Below are positions 1 through 5,000 of a DNA stretch of 12,933 nt, in pieces (position 1 is the stretch's first letter; each line of letters opens with the position of its first letter). This DNA is from CAYUUR01 sp052034685. Lineage in GTDB: Bacteria > Patescibacteriota > Saccharimonadia > Saccharimonadales > CAYUUR01. The stretch is from contig JBPOIH010000014.1 in the NCBI GenBank assembly GCA_052034685.1, positions 1 to 12,933 of the forward strand. The letters are read 5' to 3'. Position numbers and translations under genes: made by a program. The notes beneath the pieces are model-generated. The model saw only the letters and a list, made by a program, of their open reading frames with translations, did not search any database and was not told the origin of the DNA.

Positions 1-90
1 CACGTTAATCTGTGCGCCGTGCTTTGCTCGGGCAACAGACTAACGACCGAACCTTTGAGGATCGAGTCGGCCTACGGCCTTTCAAAATAA
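1..90 (+). other. Window-edge stretch, possible 3' tail of an unrecognised ORF
   Basis: Frame 1 on the plus strand is open from the window edge to a TAA at 88-90 (29 codons, ending in AYGLSK). This could be the C-terminus of a gene starting outside the window, but an open frame this short is easily met by chance and I recognise no family. A small GGCC-TAC-GGCC inverted repeat lies at 69-79. I see no other supported feature here. Confidence 0.15.
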
Positions 91-121
91 AAGACCCACA
101 TAAATGTGAGTCGTTTATTTT
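84..121 (-). terminator. Intrinsic terminator of the tRNA-fMet gene
   Basis: Read on the minus strand, an 8-bp stem (GACTCACA / TGTGGGTC) with a TTTA loop occupies 112-93 and is followed by TTTTATTTT (92-84). One pair is a T·G wobble on the minus strand and would be a C·A mismatch on the plus strand, so the hairpin is intact only in the tRNA direction. Flanking A/T runs (84-91 and 114-121) can extend the stem. It begins immediately after the encoded CCA end. Confidence 0.8.
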
Positions 122-195
122 GGTAGCGGGAGCAGGACTCGAACCTGCGACCTCGTGGTTATGAGCCACGCGAGCTGCCACTGCTCCATCCCGCG
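121..195 (-). tRNA. Initiator tRNA-fMet (anticodon CAT)
   Basis: The minus strand folds into a complete 75-nt cloverleaf with encoded CCA. The acceptor is CGCGGGA / TCCCGCT, the D stem GAGC/GCTC, the anticodon arm CGTGG-CTCATAA-CCACG, the variable loop AGGTC and the T arm GCAGG-TTCGAGT-CCTGC, with discriminator A73. Two hallmarks identify the initiator: position 1 is unpaired (C1·U72, where C1·A72 is usual) and the D stem has A11:U24. The anticodon stem has only two of the three canonical consecutive G:C pairs (G30:C40 and G31:C39); the third position is U29:A41. A dedicated promoter and terminator make it a monocistronic unit. Confidence 0.93.
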
Positions 196-218
196 GTAGT
201 GTGCGATAAAGCTACGTA

Positions 219-247
219 ATGATATCAAACAGAGGTAAATACGTCAA
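219..247 (-). promoter_or_regulatory. Promoter of tRNA-fMet
   Basis: On the minus strand, TTGACG (247-242) is followed after exactly 17 nt by TATCAT (224-219), with a TGA extension in front of the -10. The predicted start is near 212, leaving about 17 nt of 5' leader before the tRNA. It is divergent from the microprotein promoter; the two -35 boxes are about 25 bp apart. Confidence 0.75.
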
Positions 248-272
248 TACATTAAATACACAAGCATTATAG

Positions 273-301
273 TTGACATATAAGCAAAAGCGTGATAGTA
301 T
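273..301 (+). promoter_or_regulatory. Strong sigma-70 promoter of the microprotein unit
   Basis: A perfect -35 TTGACA (273-278), a 17-nt spacer and a -10 TAGTAT (296-301) predict a start near 308. It is the closest match to consensus in the window and implies high expression of the following short transcript. Confidence 0.8.
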
Positions 302-308
302 ATGAGTG

Positions 309-320
309 TTGTCATGACAA
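309..320. promoter_or_regulatory. 12-bp perfect palindrome at the transcription start, operator candidate
   Basis: TTGTCATGACAA is a perfect inverted repeat starting 8 nt after the -10 box, so it covers about +1 to +12. A dimeric repressor bound there would block initiation or early elongation. A role in the RNA is less likely because the palindrome has no loop. The operator role is an inference from position and symmetry. Confidence 0.4.
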
Positions 321-349
321 AACAAACAATTAAATAAAACGCATCGAAT

Positions 350-355
350 AGGAGG
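350..355 (+). promoter_or_regulatory. Perfect Shine-Dalgarno of the microprotein gene
   Basis: AGGAGG lies 9 nt before the ATG at 365. It is a full consensus site, and it is what makes the tiny downstream frame credible as a gene. Confidence 0.75.
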
Positions 356-364
356 GCACTACTC

Positions 365-445
365 ATGCATCAACTCAACTATGAATTTTCGGCTACAGAT
401 AATGAAAAGATTCTGGAAGTCGACGAGCTTATCGCTAGTTTGTGA
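365..445 (+). CDS. 26-residue microprotein, own transcription unit, unknown function
   Basis: A 26-codon frame begins MHQLNYEFSATDNEK and ends VDELIASL. It closes with tandem stops (TGA then in-phase TAA, 443-448). The product is acidic, has no hydrophobic segment or cysteine, and its second half is probably an amphipathic helix. I do not recognise it. Gene status rests on context: a near-consensus promoter, a leader of about 57 nt, a perfect Shine-Dalgarno at 9-nt spacing, tandem stops and a terminator starting 26 nt after the gene. The unit sits between two CAT-anticodon tRNA genes. Alternatives are a short regulatory RNA with an incidental frame, or a small modified-peptide precursor; the lack of Cys and of adjacent modification genes argues against the latter. 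Confidence 0.6.
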   Translation: MHQLNYEFSATDNEKILEVDELIASL

Positions 446-470
446 TAAACAAATAATCGAATCAACCAAA

Positions 471-505
471 GAAAGAGCCCTACAATCTCGCGACAGGGCT
501 CTTTC
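471..505. terminator. Terminator after the microprotein gene, possibly bidirectional
   Basis: An 11-bp perfect stem (GAAAGAGCCCT 471-481 with AGGGCTCTTTC 495-505) encloses a 13-nt loop and is followed by a modest T-rich tail (TATATTT). The reverse strand also runs into TTTCTTTGG, so it may work both ways. It closes a transcript of roughly 200 nt starting near 308. Confidence 0.75.
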
Positions 506-530
506 TATATTTACCAGTATATGGTATATT
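502..530 (+). promoter_or_regulatory. Possible extended -10 promoter of the second tRNA
   Basis: TGG-TATATT (522-530) is an extended -10; the -35 position (TTTCTA, 502-507, 17-nt spacing) is poor. A start near 537 would give the downstream tRNA a leader of about 100 nt. No better promoter is evident before the tRNA. Confidence 0.4.
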
Positions 531-563
531 CACATCTGTTATTCTTTTGTCTGAAAGGAAAAA

Positions 564-629
564 GAGCAACCGGACAAAATGTATTCCATTTTGCTCGCGT
601 GATGAGAAAAAACCTTGGTTTTGTCTCAT
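564..629 (+). other. Two consecutive hairpins in the tRNA leader
   Basis: Hairpin 1 (564-596) pairs GAGC with GCTC and AAAATG with CATTTT around a TATTC loop, with an 8-nt bulge on the 5' side. Hairpin 2 (602-629) pairs ATGAGA with TCTCAT and AAAACC with GGTTTT, with one A·G mismatch. They end 6 nt before the tRNA. They may be processing signals or a small structured RNA; neither has a T tract typical of a terminator. Confidence 0.4.
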
Positions 630-635
630 TCCCAC

Positions 636-712
636 GGCGGCATAGCTCAGCTGGTTAGAGCGCAGGACTCATAAGCCTGAGGTCAGTGGTTCAAGCCCAC
701 TTGCCGCTACCA
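636..712 (+). tRNA. tRNA with CAT anticodon: elongator Met, or Ile2
   Basis: A complete 77-nt cloverleaf with encoded CCA: acceptor GGCGGCA / TGCCGCT (G1·U72 wobble), D stem GCTC/GAGC, anticodon loop CTCATAA, T arm AGTGG-TTCAAGC-CCACT, discriminator A73. Paired position 1 and C11:G24 rule out an initiator. Either elongator tRNA-Met or tRNA-Ile2, whose C34 would be converted to lysidine by the TilS encoded at 7062-7955, fits a CAT anticodon; the overall sequence leans to Met. The last anticodon-stem pair is an A31·G39 mismatch, which is unusual. Confidence 0.88.
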
Positions 713-723
713 CAAAATCAGAG

Positions 724-742
724 CGACCTTAGGGTCGTTTTT
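724..742 (+). terminator. Intrinsic terminator of the CAT tRNA
   Basis: CGACC and GGTCG form a short GC-rich stem around TTAG (724-737), followed by TTTTT (738-742). It starts 11 nt after the CCA end and directly precedes the promoter of the next operon. Confidence 0.65.
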
Positions 743-745
743 GTA

Positions 746-774
746 TTGATAAAAGTCTATAAAGATTGTAAAAT
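746..774 (+). promoter_or_regulatory. Promoter of the nucleotidyltransferase/EEP operon, leaderless
   Basis: TTGATA (746-751), a 17-nt spacer and TAAAAT (769-774) form a good sigma-70 promoter. The -10 ends only 6 nt before the ATG at 781, so transcription should start at or next to the start codon. No Shine-Dalgarno is present. Confidence 0.75.
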
Positions 775-780
775 ATTGCG

Positions 781-1488
781 ATGAACGATCATTTGTTGAT
801 TAGCTATAAGATCACTACTGACAAGCGTGTAGTTGAGCACATACGCTCAATTATCTGGTATGGCTCTAGTAGCAAGGGTGTTGATGTGCACGAACGCTCT
901 GATTGTGACTTGCAAATCGTACTCGATAAGCCGAATTTGGCTGTGACTGAACAACTTGGCACGATTCTAGAAGAGTTCCCACACGTTGATCTGAGTATTA
1001 TTTACGAAGACGATATTGTGAACGAGAAGGGATTTGTTGATTTTCAATCTGGTTCCAAGGGGCCATTTTTTGCCCATGTTCTCGCACAGGGAAAGGTGCT
1101 ATACGGGGAGAATGTATATGCACCGATTATCGAAGGCATTGATCCTGACGCTTCCAGGCAGTCGCTGCTCTATACGGCGCGTGAGTACGTTTCTCGACTT
1201 CGGATTATGGCAACAAACACGCCAAGCGATACCATGAAGTTCAAAAAATATAGCTTAAAGTTCATGCAAGACATATTGGTTCTTGCAGGCGTGCTTGATA
1301 TTGCACAGATGTCAGAGGTCTCATATGAAGAGACCATCAAATTAATGCAATCGTTTCGCCTCAGCATCAAAGCACGCCGATTAATGAAACGTCTGCCGAA
1401 CTTCAAGGATAACTTCACCAAGAAAGAGATGGCGTTCTTGTTGCATGAGTACGAGAAGCTGTTGCGTCAGGTGAGATTCGATGTATAG
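781..1488 (+). CDS. MNT-type nucleotidyltransferase
   Basis: A 235-aa protein of the DNA polymerase beta-like nucleotidyltransferase superfamily. The active-site signature is intact: WYGSSSKG at 26-33 (GS motif), the metal-binding pair in SDCDLQIVLD (D41, D43) and a third acid in HVDLSIIY (D70). GKVLYG at 104-109 is typical of the small MNT group. Residues about 125-235 are predicted helical. Family members transfer nucleotides to small molecules, proteins or RNA; the substrate here cannot be read from sequence. It is the first gene of a three-gene operon and its 3' end overlaps the next gene by 8 nt. The start is set by the promoter: the A of the ATG is the expected first transcribed base. 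Possible roles include antibiotic or protein nucleotidylation, or an antitoxin-like MNT activity. Confidence 0.8.
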   Translation: MNDHLLISYKITTDKRVVEHIRSIIWYGSSSKGVDVHERSDCDLQIVLDKPNLAVTEQLGTILEEFPHVDLSIIYEDDIVNEKGFVDFQSGSKGPFFAHVLAQGKVLYGENVYAPIIEGIDPDASRQSLLYTAREYVSRLRIMATNTPSDTMKFKKYSLKFMQDILVLAGVLDIAQMSEVSYEETIKLMQSFRLSIKARRLMKRLPNFKDNFTKKEMAFLLHEYEKLLRQVRFDV

Positions 1489-2758
1489 CTCGGCGGCACA
1501 GTTCCAGGCCGAAACAGCCTTAATTTCAGGCCGGCTTCATCACGACCCTGCATACAATGCGTTTGATGCTATGGCTGATATGTCAATATTAACAGGGGAC
1601 TATATCTATGGGGAATTTGGCAAAGAGCAAGGCGAAGTGCTCGCCGGTGGTTCTTTGGGTCGCCGAGAGATGCTGCCCAACTCCGACGTCGACCTCTTCG
1701 TAATTAGTGATCGCCTCTCACGGGGGCGGGCTAGCGGCCTAGATGCTAGCTTCGACAAGGTAGAAACAGCATGTATTACTCCTGAGCGTGCCAGTCGGTT
1801 GGCTCGATTAACGCTCGTTGACGGCAATAGACTGATAGATGCCCGACATATTGCTGGATTACCAAATGACGAAACTGTACCCATGTTACGAGTAGCAAAT
1901 ACGCTCGATAGACAGATGACAAATGTAATCTCAGAATGGAACTACTTCAGGAGTTTTGATTATCAGTCAAAGGCGCATGCGACGTATGGTGAAAACATCA
2001 AATACAGTAACGGATCAAGTAGAGATGTAGTGTTTATAAACTGGCTATACAGAATGCATTCAGGAACTCTGCCGTATACTGACCTGGCTGCTGACCAGCC
2101 TGAGCTGGAGCTGGCGGCTGATTACTTTGCTATCCCGGATTATCTCAAGCAAGCGATTGGACTTGTGCTGATGGTCAAGAACGCCGCAGTAGAGAGCTAC
2201 ACCAACAAAGAAAATTGGCGGCTTCGCTATATCAACGGATTATCAATGGCAAACATATATGCAGGCTGTCGCGACAAGCTGCTAGAGTTAGGTGTATCTG
2301 ACAGGCCAGACTTTATTGAGGTGTATGCAGCAGCACGAACAAGCATTGAAGAGTATGTCGATCAAGTAGTTGCCGAGGTTAGTCAGGAGTGGTTTGCTGC
2401 CCTAGAAGAATCCCCAAAGCAAAGTGAGTTAGTTGAGAGTTTAGAGCTTGCCTCAAGTGGAGCTGAGATCGCATTTTATGCTTGGGAACTCGTGAACGGG
2501 GGTGTTGATAGTTCTGTGGCGCAGCGCGCATTCAACTATCTGCAGGTGGTTGGGTTTCCAGAATGTTGGGGCGGTATGATGGCGCTCGCGTGCAATTCGT
2601 CGGCAGAAGATGATACGCTGTGGGAGATGGCCGAGTGGCTATATGTCAACGAACCAGGGGCGTATCTACTTAAGCTAGTGTCACGTAACCCAAACACGAC
2701 ATCAACCCAACAGCACATATTCCGTCAGTATTATGAGAAGAAAGAAGTGATGAAATGA
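1481..2758 (+). CDS. GlnD-like nucleotidyltransferase without HD or ACT domains
   Basis: A 425-aa protein whose N-terminal half resembles the nucleotidyltransferase part of PII uridylyltransferase GlnD. GGSLGRREMLPNSDVDL at 56-72 supplies the GS-type motif and D69/D71, SFDKVE near 90-95 aligns with GlnD's third acidic position (D92), and LIDARHIAG (118-126) and NIKYSNGSSRD (172-182) match conserved GlnD segments. GlnD is about twice as long and adds an HD uridylyl-removing domain and ACT sensor domains; these are absent. The last 200 residues look helical and are unrecognised. AGGTGAG (1469-1475) provides a Shine-Dalgarno inside the upstream gene and the reading frames overlap by 8 nt, so translation is probably coupled. 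It is unlikely to be a glutamine-sensing GlnD; more likely a nucleotidyltransferase with another protein or nucleotide target. Confidence 0.75.
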   Translation: MYSSAAQFQAETALISGRLHHDPAYNAFDAMADMSILTGDYIYGEFGKEQGEVLAGGSLGRREMLPNSDVDLFVISDRLSRGRASGLDASFDKVETACITPERASRLARLTLVDGNRLIDARHIAGLPNDETVPMLRVANTLDRQMTNVISEWNYFRSFDYQSKAHATYGENIKYSNGSSRDVVFINWLYRMHSGTLPYTDLAADQPELELAADYFAIPDYLKQAIGLVLMVKNAAVESYTNKENWRLRYINGLSMANIYAGCRDKLLELGVSDRPDFIEVYAAARTSIEEYVDQVVAEVSQEWFAALEESPKQSELVESLELASSGAEIAFYAWELVNGGVDSSVAQRAFNYLQVVGFPECWGGMMALACNSSAEDDTLWEMAEWLYVNEPGAYLLKLVSRNPNTTSTQQHIFRQYYEKKEVMK

Positions 2759-3468
2759 CACAGCAGAAGATAGCCATTGGAACGCTCAACTTGTGGCGTT
2801 ACTACGAGTGGCCTGCGCGGTTTGACGTTATTGTTGCTGCTTTGAAGGAGGCGTCATTAGATGTGGTTTGCCTCCAAGAAGTACAACTCAACCAGTCCTT
2901 TTCATCGTTGTCGCAATCCCGACAAATCGCTGATGCATTGGGCTACGCCTACCACTCATTTTCGCCTACCATGAAGAAAGTCCGCCAAATAGGCAAAGAC
3001 GGAGCGATGAATCAAGAAGTGACTCACGGGCTGGCAGTACTCAGTCGGCTGCCAATAGTCGATTCAGAAGGCATCATTCTGCCAAAGCAAGATCACGACC
3101 CTGAGTTTAGGGGCATCCAAATTGTAAAAGTGAAAGCAGGCGATGTATTACTTGATGTTTGTAATGTGCACTTTAGTAATGCAGATGATCTAGCAGCACA
3201 GCACCTGAAAGATACTGTAGCGCTACTTGCCCAGCGCGAGCTCGAGCCGGTTATCGCTGGTGACTTTAATATATTCAATCTCGACGCGCATTCGTTACCC
3301 GCTGAATACGTATTATCCACAGAAGTTTCTGACTATATCTCATATCCAAAGGACGAAGCGACGCTTGACTACATCACGTCGCCAAAAAAGTACGCAATGC
3401 AAAAGGTTGCATGCTTGCCGCAAGTTGTATCTGATCACCGAATCGTTGTAGCCGCGCTAGCTATCTAG
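2755..3468 (+). CDS. Endonuclease/exonuclease/phosphatase (EEP) family phosphodiesterase
   Basis: A 237-aa, single-domain member of the EEP fold (relatives include exonuclease III, TDP2, CCR4-type deadenylases and sphingomyelinases). The metal and catalytic motifs occur in order: TLNLW (N12), LQEV (E42), GLAVLSRLP (92-100), CNVHF (H139), AGDFNIF (D170, N172), LDYITSP (D205) and SDHRIV (D227, H228). No signal peptide or membrane segment is seen, so it is cytoplasmic. It overlaps the preceding gene by ATGA, implying coupled translation. Placed behind two nucleotidyltransferases, it is a natural candidate for a phosphodiester-cleaving partner that reverses or processes their product; this is an inference. 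The substrate (DNA, RNA, nucleotide, phospholipid) cannot be assigned. Confidence 0.82.
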   Translation: MTQQKIAIGTLNLWRYYEWPARFDVIVAALKEASLDVVCLQEVQLNQSFSSLSQSRQIADALGYAYHSFSPTMKKVRQIGKDGAMNQEVTHGLAVLSRLPIVDSEGIILPKQDHDPEFRGIQIVKVKAGDVLLDVCNVHFSNADDLAAQHLKDTVALLAQRELEPVIAGDFNIFNLDAHSLPAEYVLSTEVSDYISYPKDEATLDYITSPKKYAMQKVACLPQVVSDHRIVVAALAI

Positions 3469-3508
3469 TAAAAGGCCTTTCTTTATTCTGATGAGGTCGA
3501 TTTGGCCC

Positions 3509-3564
3509 CGCCTTATGACCCGACCGGCTTCTTGGAAGCATACTGTTCCATTTCGTCATAGGCG
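3509..3564. repeat. Imperfect long-loop inverted repeat in the intergenic region
   Basis: CGCCTTATGAC (3509-3519) pairs with GTCATAGGCG (3555-3564) with one bulged T. An inner GCTTC-TTG-GAAGC hairpin lies in the loop. Most of 3469-3610 has no convincing gene. A stop-to-stop minus-strand frame (about 3513-3587, ending YASKKPVGS) looks somewhat protein-like but lacks a start and Shine-Dalgarno. Confidence 0.4.
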
Positions 3565-3582
3565 CCGCTACCATAACTAAAG

Positions 3583-3607
3583 TCTCAGCTGAAAGGTTGG
3601 GATTTTT
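3583..3607 (+). terminator. Probable terminator of the nucleotidyltransferase/EEP operon
   Basis: TCTCAGC (3583-3589) pairs with GTTGGGA (3596-3602) using two G·T wobbles, followed by TTTTT (3603-3607). It lies about 115 nt after the EEP stop and before the next promoter. The wobble pairs make it moderate rather than strong. Confidence 0.5.
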
Positions 3608-3634
3608 CATTTGTACTTATGGTTGTTCTAATCG

Positions 3635-3643
3635 TGCTACACT
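3635..3643 (+). promoter_or_regulatory. Extended -10 promoter, leaderless start of the pilin-like gene
   Basis: TGC-TACACT ends 8 nt before the ATG at 3652. No good -35 is present at 17 nt; a TTGTAC at 3611-3616 is too far. The TG extension would compensate. This placement argues against the in-frame upstream ATG at 3619, which would put the promoter inside the coding region. Confidence 0.55.
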
Positions 3644-3651
3644 TTTTCTAT

Positions 3652-4299
3652 ATGGAACAATCAAACGAATTAAACCCAAGCTCAAGTTCTCCAGACAACA
3701 CGCCAATTGCGCCAACACCAGAAACAGAGAATGTTTCTAAGTCGCCAAAACGACGCGGGATAGCAGCGCTCGTAGCGTTGATGGTTTTGGTATTGATCGG
3801 CGCTGGCGCAGGAGTTTTCTTTGCAATGAGCGAGTTAGACAAAAAAGATGCTGAAATCGTATTGCTGCAAACCGAACTAGAAGTTTCAAAGAAACAACTC
3901 GCAGAAACACAATCAAGGCTCGACCAAATCGAGGCTCCGGTTGCCAAAGCAAACGATGCAAAACGTAAAGCCGACCTTGCCAAGTTCGTTGCCGCTGTCA
4001 AAGCCTATAAGGCAACAGGAGTGAGCTTCCCATCGACCGAACCATCAATGTTTGCTGATGAATTTGGCACTGAAAACCTACCAAAAATAGACGACTTTAT
4101 CGACCCAAATACCAAAGAAACATATGAAATTATTACAGTTGCAACCGTCCAAACGCCACCAGGATTAACACTCGGAACTATTCAATACCAATGGCCAGGC
4201 ACCTGTGCTGGTAGTGAATTCAAGGACACTGAAGACGAATCAAAAGCTGCCGCGAGAGTTCTGCTTGAGAGCGGTGAGACCTACTGTCTAAACATATAA
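3652..4299 (+). CDS. Single-pass membrane protein with pilin-like ectodomain
   Basis: A 215-aa protein from the ATG at 3652. Residues 1-32 are Ser/Pro/Thr-rich and cytoplasmic; KRR (33-35) precedes a membrane helix at about 36-58; 62-95 has coiled-coil character; 100-215 is an extracellular domain. The segment NDAKRKADLAKFVAAVKAYK (101-120) resembles the start of the soluble domain of type IV pilin-like proteins of CPR bacteria, and the two cysteines (C185, C212) could form the C-terminal disulfide loop common in pilins. A classical prepilin peptidase site with Glu at +5 is absent, so it is not a normal pilin; the coiled coil between anchor and domain suggests a fixed surface or pilus-assembly protein. 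It forms an operon with the next gene (23-nt gap). A longer version from 3619 is rejected because a promoter lies in that segment. Confidence 0.6.
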   Translation: MEQSNELNPSSSSPDNTPIAPTPETENVSKSPKRRGIAALVALMVLVLIGAGAGVFFAMSELDKKDAEIVLLQTELEVSKKQLAETQSRLDQIEAPVAKANDAKRKADLAKFVAAVKAYKATGVSFPSTEPSMFADEFGTENLPKIDDFIDPNTKETYEIITVATVQTPPGLTLGTIQYQWPGTCAGSEFKDTEDESKAAARVLLESGETYCLNI

Positions 4300-4322
4300 C
4301 CACAACACAATAGGAGAATTAA

Positions 4323-4949
4323 ATGCCGACAAAAAAGAAAAAGCAACAAACCGACAAAACTTCGTTACTACTGGCTATAGTTGCCAGTCTGGCGCTAGTG
4401 ATTATCGGAGTAATGGCGGTTATGTTGAACAAGCAGGCCAACACACTCGGTATGTACGAACTCATCGAGAATATTGACAACCAAGCCTGCCGCTACCTCG
4501 ACAATCAACCAGCCGTAAACGGTAGGTTTGATCTAACGATGGATGCTCCAGCTGGTGAGCCACGTTTGGTTTACGAATGTTACACAGGCGAGCTGAATAA
4601 GTCACGCGATATCCATGGAAAATCAATTGGTCAATATGAAAAAGGCGCAAGTGTAGCTTACTTTGCTACCAACCAAGAAGCACTGACATTTGCAGAGCAG
4701 CAACTTAATCCACTACGTTATTGGGGTGTGGACGAAGCTGGTCAGCAAGCCAATATACCGCAAACTTCCAAATTCACCTTTATTGTTACCGACGAAAAAG
4801 TACCGTACTTTGATGCATATACAGTCAAAGCCAATGCCGTTTTACGCATCAGTCTACCGTGCGATAACACAGAAGATATCAAGGCTTGCCAGACACAAGC
4901 CGAAGCCATGCTGGATAGAGAACTAATTGGCATCAACGTCACAGATTAG
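4323..4949 (+). CDS. Lys-rich N-terminus, single-pass membrane protein, unknown
   Basis: A 208-aa protein: a basic tail (TKKKKQQ, 3-9), one membrane helix at about 13-35, and an external domain of about 170 residues with four cysteines (C56, C86, C180, C189), enough for two disulfides. The Lys-rich cytoplasmic end gives an N-in topology. AGGAG (4312-4316), 6 nt before the ATG, is a clear Shine-Dalgarno, unlike the leaderless first gene of this operon. I recognise no family. Co-transcription with a pilin-like protein of the same architecture suggests that the two act together at the cell surface, for example as pilus-associated or envelope-complex subunits. Confidence 0.65.
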   Translation: MPTKKKKQQTDKTSLLLAIVASLALVIIGVMAVMLNKQANTLGMYELIENIDNQACRYLDNQPAVNGRFDLTMDAPAGEPRLVYECYTGELNKSRDIHGKSIGQYEKGASVAYFATNQEALTFAEQQLNPLRYWGVDEAGQQANIPQTSKFTFIVTDEKVPYFDAYTVKANAVLRISLPCDNTEDIKACQTQAEAMLDRELIGINVTD

Positions 4950-4979
4950 CGCTGCAAACTGTCACCTACAACCTACTGC

Positions 4980-4988
4980 TGCTATAAT
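4980..4988 (+). promoter_or_regulatory. Extended -10 promoter of the sigma factor gene
   Basis: TGC-TATAAT is a perfect extended -10, ending 12 nt before the ATG at 5001. With a start 6-8 nt after the -10, the 5' UTR would be about 5 nt with no Shine-Dalgarno. The -35 region (CTGTCA near 4959-4964) is weak. Confidence 0.65.
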
Positions 4989-5000
4989 CGTGCCTAAACT

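Noticed and set aside
512..526. TACCA...TGGTA inverted repeat as an operator
   Set aside because: Only 5 bp per arm in an A/T-rich stretch; easily expected by chance.
3472..3481. AAAGGCCTTT palindrome just after the EEP stop as a terminator
   Set aside because: It would form only three A:T pairs around a GGCC loop and lacks a continuous T tract; the hairpin at 3583-3607 is better.
3619..3651. N-terminal extension MVVLIVLHFFY of the pilin-like protein
   Set aside because: The segment contains the extended -10 box TGC-TACACT, so it is untranscribed; the ATG at 3652 fits the leaderless pattern.
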